Positions 1 through 8,912 of a stretch of DNA of 64,000 nucleotides are shown here, in pieces. The number at the start of each line of letters is the position of its first letter. Within the stretch, counting starts at the first letter, position 1. The notes beneath the pieces are model-generated. The model was not told the DNA's origin and did not search any database. It worked only from the letters and a program-made list of their open reading frames with translations. Source of the stretch: DATAOG01 sp963757395 (GTDB lineage Bacteria; Pseudomonadota; Alphaproteobacteria; Geminicoccales; Geminicoccaceae); assembly GCA_963757395.1 (NCBI GenBank), contig CAVWRK010000007.1, forward strand, positions 47,967-111,966. Direction: 5' to 3'. The position numbers and the translations under genes are program-made.

Positions 1-499
1 TAACAGATCTGCCAAAATGGTGAGGCTGCGGGTACCATATGGCCTCGGCGACGATGCCTCTAGGGCGGGCCATCCGGCTGATCAGGAGCCAGGGCACGTC
101 CTGCCTCTTTGCTTCAAGCAGCGCGACCGCTGCCTGGCCAAGCCGGGCGCTGTCCTCTGCCGAACGCCTTCCAGGGCGAGCATCGCTCTGGCAGCAGAGG
201 CTGCGACGACCTCGGCATCGCCGGTCATCAGGCCGAGCCGGGTCAGCTCCAGGTCGGCGGCCGGGGGACGTGCCCGCTCGCCACTCCAGGCGACGAACAG
301 CGGCGGCAGAGCGACGGTCGCGATCGGCGGTCAGCGGGTCGCGGCCCGTCGGGCCGGCAAGGTCGAGCAACGTGTCGATCGTGAGGTTTTCGACGAACGC
401 GCGGACTTGGGTCTCTTCCGGAAGGTCACCGCCGCCGAGCCAGGCCTCCATCTGCCCGAGCGCGGCCTCGGCCCGGGGGCAGGTGGGCTGGCGGACCAT
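1..499 (-). CDS. Partial hypothetical protein, helical-repeat-like
   Basis: A reading frame starts with ATG at 499, two bases after the stop of the upstream lipoprotein gene, and stays open to the left edge of the window (166 codons visible, C-terminus missing). It begins MVRQPTCPRAEAALGQMEAW. The middle, about 190-315, reads more like protein in another frame (Ala/Leu-rich helical text such as RLGLMTGDAEVVAAS), and the first frame makes sense again below about 170. Two compensating indels are therefore likely. The amphipathic Ala/Leu-rich helices resemble TPR-type repeats, but I do not recognise a family. The spacing implies co-transcription with the lipoprotein gene. Confidence 0.45.
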   Translation of the reverse strand, partial: MVRQPTCPRAEAALGQMEAWLGGGDLPEETQVRAFVENLTIDTLLDLAGPTGRDPLTADRDRRSAAAVRRLEWRAGTSPGRRPGADPARPDDRRCRGRRSLCCQSDARPGRRSAEDSARLGQAAVALLEAKRQDVPWLLISRMARPRGIVAEAIWYPQPHHFGRSV

Positions 500-501
500 A
501 A

Positions 502-1806
502 TCAGCGCAAATCTTCGCCCACCTCCTGCCAGGTGCAGCGATCCTTGACCACCGGCGTGGTCTCGGGCTGACCGATGCCGCGGGTGATCAGGCCGATCAC
601 CCGTTCGTCGTTCTCGTAATCGAGGTGAGCCGCGAGCGGATTGGCGAACTCGCCGAGCCCGATCACGTCGGTGACCGGAGCGACGTTGATCGTGACATTG
701 TCCTGCCTGGGGCACAGCCGCGAATCGACGTAGTCGCGCACAAACCGGTCGGGGATCGGGTAGCTCAGGAGGTCGTTGGGGTCGCTGAATGCAATCAGAT
801 CGGTCTCCTTGAAAAGGCGGTCCGCGTAATGCGCGCCAGACGGCCGGCAGTAGGCCGGCACGGCGTCCAGGACGCTGGCCGGCTCGAGCCCGCTCTGCAG
901 CAGCGGCAGCTGGTTGGCCAGCATGAAGACCTGGATGTCGCGCTCTTTGAACGACTTCGCAACGCGCGCCAACTCGGGGTGCTGCGCTCCGAACGTCTCG
1001 ATCACCTTGCTGAGGCGCGCCAGGCCGTCGAGCGTGATCCGGCTGCCGAGACTGTGGGTGATGAAGGCGAACTCGTCCTGATCCAGACGCGAGGCAAAGG
1101 CCGCGCTGTCGGGCGAGCAGACCTGCTGGTTGTCCGGCAGGCCCTGCCAATCAGCGCTGAGCGCCCAGCACAGCGTCTGGCCCACGGCTGCCTGGATGCG
1201 TTCGCGGCCGGTGCCGGTGTAGACCAGAGGGTCAGCCGCGACGTCGTTGACGAACTGCTTGAAAGCGTTGTTGAGACTCGCCCGCTTGCTGGCGTAGACC
1301 GCGGTATCGTCGAACGCGTAGGCTTCCTTGGCCGGTTGGCTGATCGGCGACCAAGTCAGCTCGTAGAACAGCATCTCCCGATCGCGCGCTTCGTTGGTGT
1401 GCCGCGTTACGCTCAGCTCGCCGAGGTTCTCACCGGGAAAGGGCACCGCCTCGATCGGGAACTCCTTCGGCTCTGGCGCGATCACGCCGAGACCGAGGGA
1501 TTTCGCCAGGTTTGCCTGCAGCCGGGCGCTGTAGCCCGACACGTGGGTGCCGACCCCGTGCACCATGATCACCTTCAGGATCGGCCGGTCGGGGCCTGCC
1601 TCGCCGAGCGGCGGATAGCCCGCCTGGTGCTCGAGCAGCGGCTGGATGCCGGTGAAGGCCGGCCCGCTGACCTCGCACAGGCGGGTGTCCTTGGCGGGCT
1701 CGTCCGATTTCGTCAGCAGGGCCCGCGTGACCCCTTCACCGAAGCTGGCGCAGCCGGCCAGCAACCAAGCCGCCGCAAGCAGGGCGACAGCCGCTTTGGT
1801 CGTCAT
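502..1806 (-). CDS. Alpha/beta-hydrolase-like lipoprotein
   Basis: The 434-residue protein begins with a lipoprotein signal, MTTKAAVALLAAAWLLAGCA, with the lipobox Cys at residue 19. ATG at 1806 is preferred over upstream in-frame starts because it places the signal peptide at the N-terminus. An HGVGTH motif near residue 80 resembles the oxyanion-hole loop of alpha/beta hydrolases, and FAFITHSLGSR resembles a nucleophile elbow (THSLGS in place of GHSLG). A lipase/esterase-like fold is inferred; the substrate is unknown. It would be anchored in the envelope. The partial helical protein follows 2 bp downstream. Family assignment is moderate only. Confidence 0.6.
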   Translation of the reverse strand: MTTKAAVALLAAAWLLAGCASFGEGVTRALLTKSDEPAKDTRLCEVSGPAFTGIQPLLEHQAGYPPLGEAGPDRPILKVIMVHGVGTHVSGYSARLQANLAKSLGLGVIAPEPKEFPIEAVPFPGENLGELSVTRHTNEARDREMLFYELTWSPISQPAKEAYAFDDTAVYASKRASLNNAFKQFVNDVAADPLVYTGTGRERIQAAVGQTLCWALSADWQGLPDNQQVCSPDSAAFASRLDQDEFAFITHSLGSRITLDGLARLSKVIETFGAQHPELARVAKSFKERDIQVFMLANQLPLLQSGLEPASVLDAVPAYCRPSGAHYADRLFKETDLIAFSDPNDLLSYPIPDRFVRDYVDSRLCPRQDNVTINVAPVTDVIGLGEFANPLAAHLDYENDERVIGLITRGIGQPETTPVVKDRCTWQEVGEDLR

Positions 1807-1841
1807 CGTGCGATGCTTCCTCAGCCCCGGGGCCAGTCGTC

Positions 1842-2067
1842 CGCGCCGAGCGCAGGTACCCGGTGGGCAGGTAGTAAAGCCCGTTGTCTCGCTTCGATCA
1901 AGCAGCGTTCGCGCATGGCTCACGCAACCGTTTGGCTCAGAGGATTGGGGCATTGCGGTGCTCGGGCTCGCGGTCGCCGGCGCGACGGCGTGGGGAGCGC
2001 TCGCGCTCTACTACTCGGATCTGCCGGTCGGCCATTCTGACCCGCCTCGTGGATCTCGATCGAGCCC
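1842..2067 (+). pseudogene. Truncated duplicate of the DUF4105 gene 5' end
   Basis: This stretch is a diverged copy of the upstream region and first codons of the DUF4105 gene at 2855. It has the same GTTCGCGCATGGCTCACGC start, the same transmembrane coding text and the same end at the YYSDLP codons. It then jumps to a short piece matching codons near 3092 (GGATCTCGATCGAGCCCT), so the middle is deleted. An extra G after GAGGATTGGG shifts the frame against the intact gene, so no product is expected beyond about 12 residues. Confidence 0.8.
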
Positions 2068-2103
2068 TGCAGGCGCGGGGGCTCTCGCGCGCGAAGAGCG
2101 ACG

Positions 2104-2601
2104 CTACTGCAAAGAGTAGCCGCGAGATTGCAGGCACGCCGACAGCGCGTCATCATAGGCCAACTCTTGTTGCTGCATCTGCGCTTGTTGCTCCTGGCCT
2201 TGCTGCCGCTGCTCCCTTCGGCCCTGGCGCTGCTTCGTACCCCCCTTCATCGCTCCGAGTTTTGCGCCCGCTTCCTGGGCCTCGCTGGTGTCTTCCCCCG
2301 TCACATTGCTGATCACCTTGCCAGCTGCCGCTCCCCGCACCGCCCCGGCGGCGCGCTGGCCGCGCTGCGGCTGAGCAGCCGAGGTCGTCGGCGGTGGGGC
2401 CGATGGATTGTATCCTGTTTGGGCGATAGCCTGCGATGCACACTCTTGTTGGTCGGCTGCCATCTGCTCCGGCGTCTGCCCCTTGAGCGGCACCAGGGTC
2501 AGGGCCCACGCACTGACGCCCGGAAGGCCCACCACCAACATGACAGCCGCAAAGAGGGCGGCGGCGGTCCGAGAAGCGGTAACGGGGCGGTGTATTGGCA
2601 T
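2104..2601 (-). CDS. Small secreted glycine-zipper-type protein
   Basis: The 165-residue protein has a Sec signal (hydrophobic residues about 12-30, ending VSAWA). A conserved segment MAADQQECASQAIAQTGYNP follows. A Gly/Ala stretch (about 82-120, RAAGAVRGAAAGKV... AKLGAMKGG) resembles glycine-zipper segments, and a Gln/Arg-rich linker leads to a C-terminal part with the second Cys (DALSACLQSRGYSL). Small secreted proteins with paired Cys and a glycine zipper are common and mostly uncharacterised in alphaproteobacteria. An envelope location is inferred; the function is unknown. GAGGG lies upstream of ATG 2601. Confidence 0.65.
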   Translation of the reverse strand: MPIHRPVTASRTAAALFAAVMLVVGLPGVSAWALTLVPLKGQTPEQMAADQQECASQAIAQTGYNPSAPPPTTSAAQPQRGQRAAGAVRGAAAGKVISNVTGEDTSEAQEAGAKLGAMKGGTKQRQGRREQRQQGQEQQAQMQQQELAYDDALSACLQSRGYSLQ

Positions 2602-2854
2602 CGAGTTGCCCTCCAGCAGGAAAGGGGAATATGGCGGAAGCCAAACGGCGGTCCAGCTAGCCCCCTCAGTGCAGCGCCCTCGACCTCGGGAGCGGCCTGG
2701 TCAGCGCGGCGACCGCGGGCGGCCACACGGCGTCGCCGCCTGGACCGGCCGCGCCACCGGGCTGAGCTCGCCGGAGATCTGCCAGAGCGGACCCGGGCTT
2801 GCCGCCCGCGCCAAGCGCAGGTATCCCGTTGCTGCGATCAAGCGGCGTTCGCGC

Positions 2855-4021
2855 ATGGCTCACGCGACAACTTGGCTCAGAGGATTGGGCATCGCGGTGC
2901 TCGGGCTCGCGGTCGCCGGCGCGACGGCGTGGGGAGCGCTCGCGCTCTACTATTCGGACCTGCCGGGCGAGCCCTTGCGGATCGGCCTGGCAGCGGCGTT
3001 CGTCCTCGGCACTCTTGGGGCGTTCCTGTTCCTGCGCAATCGTCGCCGGACGTTCCTGGGGTTCGCGGTCGCGTTCGCCATCCTGCTCGCCTGGTGGATC
3101 TCGATCGAGCCCTCCAACCAGCGCGACTGGCAGACCGAGGTCGCGGTGCTCCCTTATGCCACCCGGGACGCCGATCTCGTCACGCTGCACAACATCCGCA
3201 ATTTCGACTACCGGACCGAGCAGGACTTCGTCGCGCGCTACGACGATCGCACCTTCGATCTGGGCAAGCTGGATGCGGTCGATCTGATCGCCGTCTACTG
3301 GGCGGGCGATGCGATCGCGCACATCATCGTGAGCTTCGGCTTCGCCGGCGACCACGTCGCGTTCTCGATCGAGACCCGGAAGGAGAAGGGCGAGGCCTAC
3401 TCCTCGATCGCCGGCTTCTTCAAGCGGTACGAGCTGATCTACGTGGTCGGCGACGAGCGCGACCTGATCCGCGTGCGCACCAACTATCGGCGGCCGGCGG
3501 AGCTCGTCTACCTCTACCACACCCGCGCACGGCCGGAGGCCGCCCGGCGCCTGTTCCTCGAGTACGTCGATCGGATCAACCAGCTGAAAGAGCGGCCGGA
3601 GTTCTACAATACGCTCACGACCAACTGCACGACCGACGTCTGGTTCCTCGTGCGCGCCCTCTCGGACCAGTTTCCGCTCGACTGGCGGGTGCTGCTGAGC
3701 GGCTACTTCCCCGAGTACGCCTACGACCTCGGCAGCCTGGACACGAGCCTGCCATTTGCGGAGCTGAAGGCACGAAGCCTGATCAACCCCAAGGCGCAGG
3801 CCGCCGACCGGGATCCGGACTTTTCTCGACGCATCCGGGAAGGCCTGCCGCGGCCGTCGATCCGCTCTGCAAGGCCGCCGGGTTTGCATGGCGTCGACAG
3901 CTGGGCCGAGAGCAGCTGGCTGCTCGGTCAGAACAGACCCTACATCGACCAGCGGCCTGGCAGCCGGTTCACCAGGATTAGTCGCGGGGCCGGTCGTTCT
4001 CATGGCCGCATGCTGATGTAG
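2855..4021 (+). CDS. DUF4105 membrane protein
   Basis: The 388-residue protein has three N-terminal hydrophobic segments (about 8-27, 38-52 and 58-75), then a soluble domain of about 270 residues. It carries the family hallmark NTLTTNCTTDVWFLV around residue 255, matching the DUF4105 pattern of a conserved Asn-Cys-Thr-Thr. DUF4105 proteins are envelope proteins resembling papain-like/NlpC folds; activity is unproven. ATG 2855 is chosen because the first membrane segment begins right after it and because the broken duplicate at 1842 preserves the same start. It is flanked by genes on the opposite strand, so it is probably monocistronic. Confidence 0.8.
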   Translation: MAHATTWLRGLGIAVLGLAVAGATAWGALALYYSDLPGEPLRIGLAAAFVLGTLGAFLFLRNRRRTFLGFAVAFAILLAWWISIEPSNQRDWQTEVAVLPYATRDADLVTLHNIRNFDYRTEQDFVARYDDRTFDLGKLDAVDLIAVYWAGDAIAHIIVSFGFAGDHVAFSIETRKEKGEAYSSIAGFFKRYELIYVVGDERDLIRVRTNYRRPAELVYLYHTRARPEAARRLFLEYVDRINQLKERPEFYNTLTTNCTTDVWFLVRALSDQFPLDWRVLLSGYFPEYAYDLGSLDTSLPFAELKARSLINPKAQAADRDPDFSRRIREGLPRPSIRSARPPGLHGVDSWAESSWLLGQNRPYIDQRPGSRFTRISRGAGRSHGRMLM

Positions 4022-4042
4022 GTCGGATCGCCGTCGCGGGGA

Positions 4043-4882
4043 TCAGTACAGATTTGGCACGATCCGCCCGGCCCGCAGGCCCTCCTTTACGCCCTTGGGG
4101 CGCGGCTCGGCCTTGGGGATCTCTGGCAGATCGATCCGGACCTTCTCATACGGGATGCTGCTCAGAAAATGGCGGATCAGGTTCAGCCGGGCGCGCCGCT
4201 TGTCGTCGGCCGGCACCACGTGCCACGGTGCGGCCGGTGTATCGGTCGCCTCGAGCATTGCCTGATAGACTTTGGTGTAGTCCCACCACCGCCGGACCAA
4301 TTCGATGTCCATCGGGCTAAGCTTCCAGTGCTTGACCGGGTCGGTGATCCGGGCCGTGAACCTCCGGTGCTGCTCCGCCTGACTGACGTCGAGGAAATAC
4401 TTCAGCAAGATGATGCCGTTGTTGATCACCTCGCGCTCGACTGCGGGGACGAGCCGGACAAAGTGCTCGTACTCGTCGTCGCTGCAGAATCCCATGACCC
4501 GCTCGACCCCCGCCCGGTTGTACCAGGACCGGTCGAACAGGACGATCTCGCCCGCCGCCGGGAAATGGGCGATGTAGCGCTGGATGTAGAGCTGGCTCCG
4601 CTCCCGGTCGGAGGGCTTCGGCAGCGCTATATGCTTGAACACGCGCGGACTGCAGCGCTGCATGATGCGGCTGATCACGCCACCCTTGCCGGCCGTGTCG
4701 CGGCCCTCGAACACGACGATCACCCGCGCGCCCTCGGCGATGGCCCACGCCTGCAGCCTCGTCAGCTCGACCTGAAGCTTGTAGAGCTCCGTCTCGAACT
4801 CCTTGCGCGTCATCTTCGGCGGCGCGGAGACATCAGGTGCGGATGTCTTCGGCTTCGCGCTCTTCTTCTTGCCTTTCGCCAC
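4043..4882 (-). CDS. ppk2: Polyphosphate kinase 2 family protein
   Basis: The 279-residue protein has a Lys-rich N-terminus followed by a single PPK2 domain. Walker A GRDTAGKGG is at 60-68 and the Walker B/lid region LFDRSWYNRAGVE includes Asp117, both diagnostic. Length fits single-domain class I PPK2, which transfers phosphate between polyphosphate and nucleoside diphosphates (GDP or ADP) in the cytoplasm. Direction and nucleotide preference cannot be read from sequence. It lies 11 bp downstream of the HlyD gene on the same strand, so they may share a transcript. Confidence 0.92.
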   Translation of the reverse strand: MAKGKKKSAKPKTSAPDVSAPPKMTRKEFETELYKLQVELTRLQAWAIAEGARVIVVFEGRDTAGKGGVISRIMQRCSPRVFKHIALPKPSDRERSQLYIQRYIAHFPAAGEIVLFDRSWYNRAGVERVMGFCSDDEYEHFVRLVPAVEREVINNGIILLKYFLDVSQAEQHRRFTARITDPVKHWKLSPMDIELVRRWWDYTKVYQAMLEATDTPAAPWHVVPADDKRRARLNLIRHFLSSIPYEKVRIDLPEIPKAEPRPKGVKEGLRAGRIVPNLY

Positions 4883-4893
4883 CTCTTCACTCC

Positions 4894-6129
4894 TCAGTGG
4901 CCGCCCGAGAGGACGAGGGTCCGTACGGGCAGCAGGATTGCCTGGAGCCGCAGGATCGCAGCGTGCACCACGCCGATCGCGTCGATCATGTGCAAGGCGA
5001 TGCGGTGCAGCGCGCCGACGTCAGGCGACTCCAGTGCGTCGTGGTTGCTGGTATAGGCGTTGACGATGCAGCTGCTGCCAGGGGGGAGGGTGTCAAGGTC
5101 GCCCTTGAAGAGCGGCTCGAGGTAAGCGGTGATCGCGCCGGGGCGCGACACCTGCATCGGGTCGACGAGCTGATCGGTCGGCCGCACCTGGCCCGTGGCG
5201 ATCACGCTCTGCACCTCGGTCACGACCAGCGGAATGATCTTGAAGGGCACGGAGACACACGCAGCCTCAGCGATCATGCCGCGGCGGATCACCTGCGCCT
5301 CGATCTGGTTGAAACCCGCCTGCAGCGCGATCCGCCCCGCCTCCTTGGGAATCAGGATGCCGGCGGGGCGCATGAACGGATTGACGATGTCGCCGGGGCG
5401 CAGCGTGAACTGCTCGAGCCGGCCGCTCACGCCCGCATACACCGTGGTCTTGGCAAGCTCTGCGTTCGCCTCCTCGAGGGCCGCTTCGGCGCTGGCCTTC
5501 TGCGCCGGCAGGAGCGTGTTGAGCTCCGCCTCGTTCGAGGCCTTGCCCCCGATGGCGACGTCGAGAGTGCCCTTTCGGGCGTCGACGAGGGTCTTGGCTT
5601 TCTCGACGTCGCGCCTCGACACCGCGTCCGGGTTGCGTGCGAAAAGCGCCGCTCTGGTTTCGTACTCTTCGAGCGCCTGATCGTAGGCGCCCTGCGCCTC
5701 GGCGATGCGAGCATCGGCCACCCGGAGGCCGATTCTCGCGACGTCGAGCGCCGCGTCGACCTCGCGGATGCGCCGTCGGGCGCTCTCGGCCGCGGCCTCC
5801 TGTTCGGAGCTGTCGAGCCTGAACAGGGGCGTGCCCGCCTCCACTTCCTCGCGCAGTCCGACGTAGACCTCCGCCACGCGCCCGCTCGTTTCGGGCAGGA
5901 CGGGCACGGTGCGGAAGAAGGAAACGGCGCTGTCAGTCGCAGGGTGGAAGTAGAAAATCAGCGTGATCAGAGTGAGGGTCAGCAACACGCAGGCGGTGAT
6001 GCCCCAGCGGAGCTCGTACCACATGGAGAAGAGCGTGATTTCCCGACCGATCCGTTTGCCCTGGGCGAACCTGCGGTAGAGGAAATCGGGCAGGATGGTC
6101 AGCGAAGAGCAGAGCATGAACTCGAGCAT
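4894..6129 (-). CDS. HlyD-family membrane fusion protein
   Basis: The 411-residue protein has one strong transmembrane segment (about 43-62, GITACVLLTLTLITLIFYF). A barrel-sandwich/lipoyl half (VPVLPETSGRVAEVYVGLRE), a long alpha-hairpin coiled coil (about 105-215, Ala/Glu/Arg-rich) and the second lipoyl half (KTTVYAGVSGRLEQF) follow, ending with a beta-barrel domain. This is the HlyD/EmrA/YibH architecture, a periplasmic adaptor for export. It starts 3 bp after a small inner-membrane protein. No dedicated pump gene lies beside it, so the partner is unknown. Confidence 0.85.
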   Translation of the reverse strand: MLEFMLCSSLTILPDFLYRRFAQGKRIGREITLFSMWYELRWGITACVLLTLTLITLIFYFHPATDSAVSFFRTVPVLPETSGRVAEVYVGLREEVEAGTPLFRLDSSEQEAAAESARRRIREVDAALDVARIGLRVADARIAEAQGAYDQALEEYETRAALFARNPDAVSRRDVEKAKTLVDARKGTLDVAIGGKASNEAELNTLLPAQKASAEAALEEANAELAKTTVYAGVSGRLEQFTLRPGDIVNPFMRPAGILIPKEAGRIALQAGFNQIEAQVIRRGMIAEAACVSVPFKIIPLVVTEVQSVIATGQVRPTDQLVDPMQVSRPGAITAYLEPLFKGDLDTLPPGSSCIVNAYTSNHDALESPDVGALHRIALHMIDAIGVVHAAILRLQAILLPVRTLVLSGGH

Positions 6130-6132
6130 GGA

Positions 6133-6600
6133 TCAGGCCACTTCCTCGGGAACCGCCGGCGCGGGCTCGGATGCCGGCAGCGGCGCCGGTCTCGCGGCGA
6201 CCGCTTCCTTGGGCGGCACCTCGGATCCCAGCGCCCCCGCCGGGAGCGTGCGGTCGGCCAGTTTCTCCAGGGACTGGGCCATCGAGGCCAGCGGCGCGGA
6301 GAAGTTGGGAAACTGCACGAGTGCCAGCAGGAGGGCCGCGATCCAGAAGACGTGGTTGTGGGTGAACAGCGCGAGCAGGGCCAGCACGCCAACGAGCTGC
6401 AGCTGAACTTTGCTGGCGCCGTGCGCAAGGTGCTCCGGCAGCGCGTGCAGGCGGAGGTAGAGCAGGCCCACGGCGAACACGACGACGACGAGGAAGACGA
6501 TCATCGCGCTGAACAGGCCGTCGGTCTGTCCTGGCGCCGTGATGAAGAACGGCAGATGGTCGGTCGCGGCGGGATGCAACGTCGCTGTGTGCTCGCTCAC
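6133..6600 (-). CDS. Small inner-membrane protein, partner of HlyD protein
   Basis: The 155-residue protein has two clear membrane helices (about 30-50, AMIVFLVVVVFAVGLLYLRL; and 68-92, including FTHNHVFWIAALLLALVQFP) and a Pro/Ala-rich cytoplasmic or periplasmic tail. I do not recognise a named family. Its placement, 3 bp upstream of an HlyD-type adaptor and 10 bp downstream of an RND-type adaptor, recalls gene pairs such as yibI-yibH where a small membrane protein accompanies the adaptor. A role in the same export or envelope module is inferred from context only. Confidence 0.6.
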   Translation of the reverse strand: MSEHTATLHPAATDHLPFFITAPGQTDGLFSAMIVFLVVVVFAVGLLYLRLHALPEHLAHGASKVQLQLVGVLALLALFTHNHVFWIAALLLALVQFPNFSAPLASMAQSLEKLADRTLPAGALGSEVPPKEAVAARPAPLPASEPAPAVPEEVA

Positions 6601-6610
6601 GGGGACTCTC

Positions 6611-7828
6611 TCATGCTCTTGAGTTCGAACTGGACCGTTCCGACTCCGTCGCGCCGGAGAGCGCCGGAAGAGCTGTCTGGTCGGCCGGCCGCACCGGAGG
6701 CCCCTCGCTCACCGCGACCGCCATGCCGGGGCGCACCTTCTGGATGCCCTCGACGATCACCCGGTCGCCCTCGTTCAAGCCATCCTCGACCACCACCTGA
6801 ATGCCTTCCAATGCGCCCAGCCCGACCCGTCGCACCGCCACCTTGTCGTCGCTGCCGACGACCAGCACGTACGGGCCGGCCTGATCGACCAGAATCGCGA
6901 CCTGAGGGACCTCGAGCGCCTGCTTGGGCGCGCCGCGTTCGACCCGAACGGCCACGAACTCGCCGCCGGTCAAGACGCGATCGGGGTTCGGCAGCTCGGC
7001 GCGCACCGTGAGCGTGTCGGTGCCAGGATCGACCTGAACGTCGAGAAAGTCCAGCTTGCCCGGATGCTCGTAGAGCGTGCCGTCCGGCAGGGTGACCCTG
7101 ATCACCGGCTCGCCGCGTTCACCGCGATGCGCCAGCAGCTCCCGCTGACTGACCGGGAAGGTGACATAGATGGGATCCTGGCTGACGATGGTCGCGAGCA
7201 CGCCGCTGCGGGGACCGACGACGTTGCCGCTGCTGAAATCAGCGCGGCTGATGCGGCCGGCGATCGGGGCCCGAATCTCCGTGTAGCCGAGGTTGAGCTG
7301 CGCCTGCTTGAGCGCCGCCTGGGCCTCGAGGATCTGGGCTGCGGCCACCTGATCGGCGGCGCGCCGCTGGTCGACCTCGGCCCGGGGAATGTTGTCGTTC
7401 TTGACCAGCTCTTCGCCCCGCTGCAGTTGCACCGATGTGTTGGCTCGGTTGGCCTCGGCGCTCGCCAGCTGGGCGCGGCGCTCCTCGACCACCGCCTGGT
7501 AGGGCGCCTTCTCGATCACGAACAGCAGGTCGCCGGCGTCGACGTCGGCGCCCTCCTCGAACAGCCGTTGCTCGAGAGATCCGGTCACGCGAGCGCGCAG
7601 CTGGACCTCCTCGACCGCGACCACCCGTCCGTTGAAGCTGAAACCCGGCGTAACTTCGCTCGGCCGTAGGGTAAGCACGGTGACCGCCGGCGGTGGCGCG
7701 GACACCGCGTTCGCTGGGGCGTCGGCTGCCTGATCGCAGGCCGCGAGCAGCGCCATGAGGGCCAGCACAGCCAACCGCATCAGCAGCATACCGCCAGTTG
7801 GCCCAGCCGCGCCAAGCCAGGACGTCAT
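6611..7828 (-). CDS. RND-type periplasmic adaptor lipoprotein
   Basis: The protein has a lipoprotein signal (LAVLALMALLAAC), then the AcrA/MexA-type order: lipoyl half (NGRVVAVEEVQLRARVTG), coiled-coil hairpin (about 110-190), second lipoyl half (GYTEIRAPIAGRISR), beta-barrel and membrane-proximal domain (GDRVIVEGIQKVRPGM). ATG 7828 is chosen because GAGAGG lies 6 bp upstream; a later Met at 7789 begins exactly at the signal peptide and is an alternative. No RND pump follows. Instead the next genes are a small membrane protein and an HlyD adaptor, so this adaptor may serve a pump encoded elsewhere. Confidence 0.85.
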   Translation of the reverse strand: MTSWLGAAGPTGGMLLMRLAVLALMALLAACDQAADAPANAVSAPPPAVTVLTLRPSEVTPGFSFNGRVVAVEEVQLRARVTGSLEQRLFEEGADVDAGDLLFVIEKAPYQAVVEERRAQLASAEANRANTSVQLQRGEELVKNDNIPRAEVDQRRAADQVAAAQILEAQAALKQAQLNLGYTEIRAPIAGRISRADFSSGNVVGPRSGVLATIVSQDPIYVTFPVSQRELLAHRGERGEPVIRVTLPDGTLYEHPGKLDFLDVQVDPGTDTLTVRAELPNPDRVLTGGEFVAVRVERGAPKQALEVPQVAILVDQAGPYVLVVGSDDKVAVRRVGLGALEGIQVVVEDGLNEGDRVIVEGIQKVRPGMAVAVSEGPPVRPADQTALPALSGATESERSSSNSRA

Positions 7829-7875
7829 CGTCTGCCTCTCAGCCTGGCTTTCATAGCGCACCGGGCCTTCGTCGG

Positions 7876-8581
7876 CTAGATCCAGCCCTGCTCCTGGGCG
7901 GCCGTCCGTAGCTGCGCCGCGATCTCGTCCGCTGTGCGCTGGGCGGCGCCTTCGATGGTTTCGGCCTCGGTCAGCTCACCGGTCGCCTTCGCGGTCCCAC
8001 CCACGATCAAGCCGATCGGACTGGCGGTGGCGGCGACCACGGCCAGTGGGACGACCATGCCCGGCAGCTGGCCACCTTCGGACCTGACTTCGCCGCGGGC
8101 AAGCGGGTGCAAGCCCTGACTCGTCGTCTGGTAGGCTTCGACCGCGGTCCTCAGCTCGGCTGCGCCGGAGCCAAAGCCGACCAGCAAGCGCTTGGTGGCG
8201 CTGCCCTCGTCGACCGACACGAAAGAGCCTCGGAGCACGATGTCATTGACCCGCGGCGCCGGCTGGCCCGCCGCGGGCACGGCCGGCAGCCCCACGCCGC
8301 GCAGATCCGCCACCGGGTCCTTTGCCACCTGAGCGCCCAGCTTGCGGCCGAGCTCGAGCTGCTGCGCTGTCGGCGTCGGCGCGCCCGCCATTTTGCCGGC
8401 GAGCGCTGATTCCGGCGGGACCTCGGCGGGGTCGCTCGTGAAGTCGTGAACGATGATGCGATCGGGCCGGGCGAGCCTTTGCCCCTTGATACCGCTGGCG
8501 CTCGGCCACCTCGGTCGACGCGCAGCCCGCCAGAACGATCAACATCACCGACCATGCGACGGCACGGGTGACGGACCTCAT
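7876..8581 (-). CDS. DUF4410-type lipoprotein, frame broken by one base
   Basis: ATG 8581 starts a lipoprotein signal (MRSVTRAVAWSVMLIVLAGC). After the codons for RQRYQG the frame shifts at a run of four C on the + strand (8482-8485). Removing one base restores a continuous protein reading GQRLARPDRIIVHDF, then the long domain to 7876. Total length is 3n+1 and the repaired protein would be 234 aa. The RPDRIIVHDF start, the internal LLVGFGSGAAELRTAV motif and the Gly/Ala-rich C-terminal part match DUF4410 outer-membrane-type lipoproteins of unknown function. The homopolymer location suggests sequence error as much as gene death. Confidence 0.75.
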
Positions 8582-8753
8582 GACGGTTCTCCGAGCAGCG
8601 CACGGTCCCCTACGACAGGACGACACGGCGGCCATTCCGCTCCAGCGCCCGCGCACGGCCGACACGCGGCGGCGGTCGCCGGCACACGAGCGATCGGCGA
8701 CCGGCGACGTGCCCGATGGCAGAGGCCAAGTTGCCCGCCTCGCCAGGCGGTTC

Positions 8754-8912
8754 TCATTTCACACCGACTTCGATCAGCGCCCGGTCGCAGCCGGGGCTGA
8801 GCTCGCTGGCGTGGTCCTTCAGGCACTGCGCCACGCGGCCTTCGCCCATGCCCACCCCCGCACAGTGCGTCTCGAGGTCCGCGCGGCACTCGTGGTGAGC
8901 ATGCCCGTTCTT
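8754..8912 (-). pseudogene. Remnant of a cysteine-rich-repeat protein
   Basis: Between two stops, 51 codons with no usable start encode text typical of the cysteine-rich repeat (GLG1-like) family: ECRADLETHCAGV, then GEGRVAQCLKDHASELSPGC. In intact bacterial proteins this unit follows a signal peptide. Here the signal and start are missing, and the frame is the direct continuation, after a TGA, of the 94-aa gene upstream. Either the 5' end was lost or a second small gene was fused and interrupted. No product is expected. Confidence 0.55.

Noticed and set aside
2128..3981. 617-codon plus-strand frame overlapping the DUF4105 gene
   Set aside because: Arg/Pro-rich frame in the wrong register; the DUF4105 frame carries the helices and the family motif.
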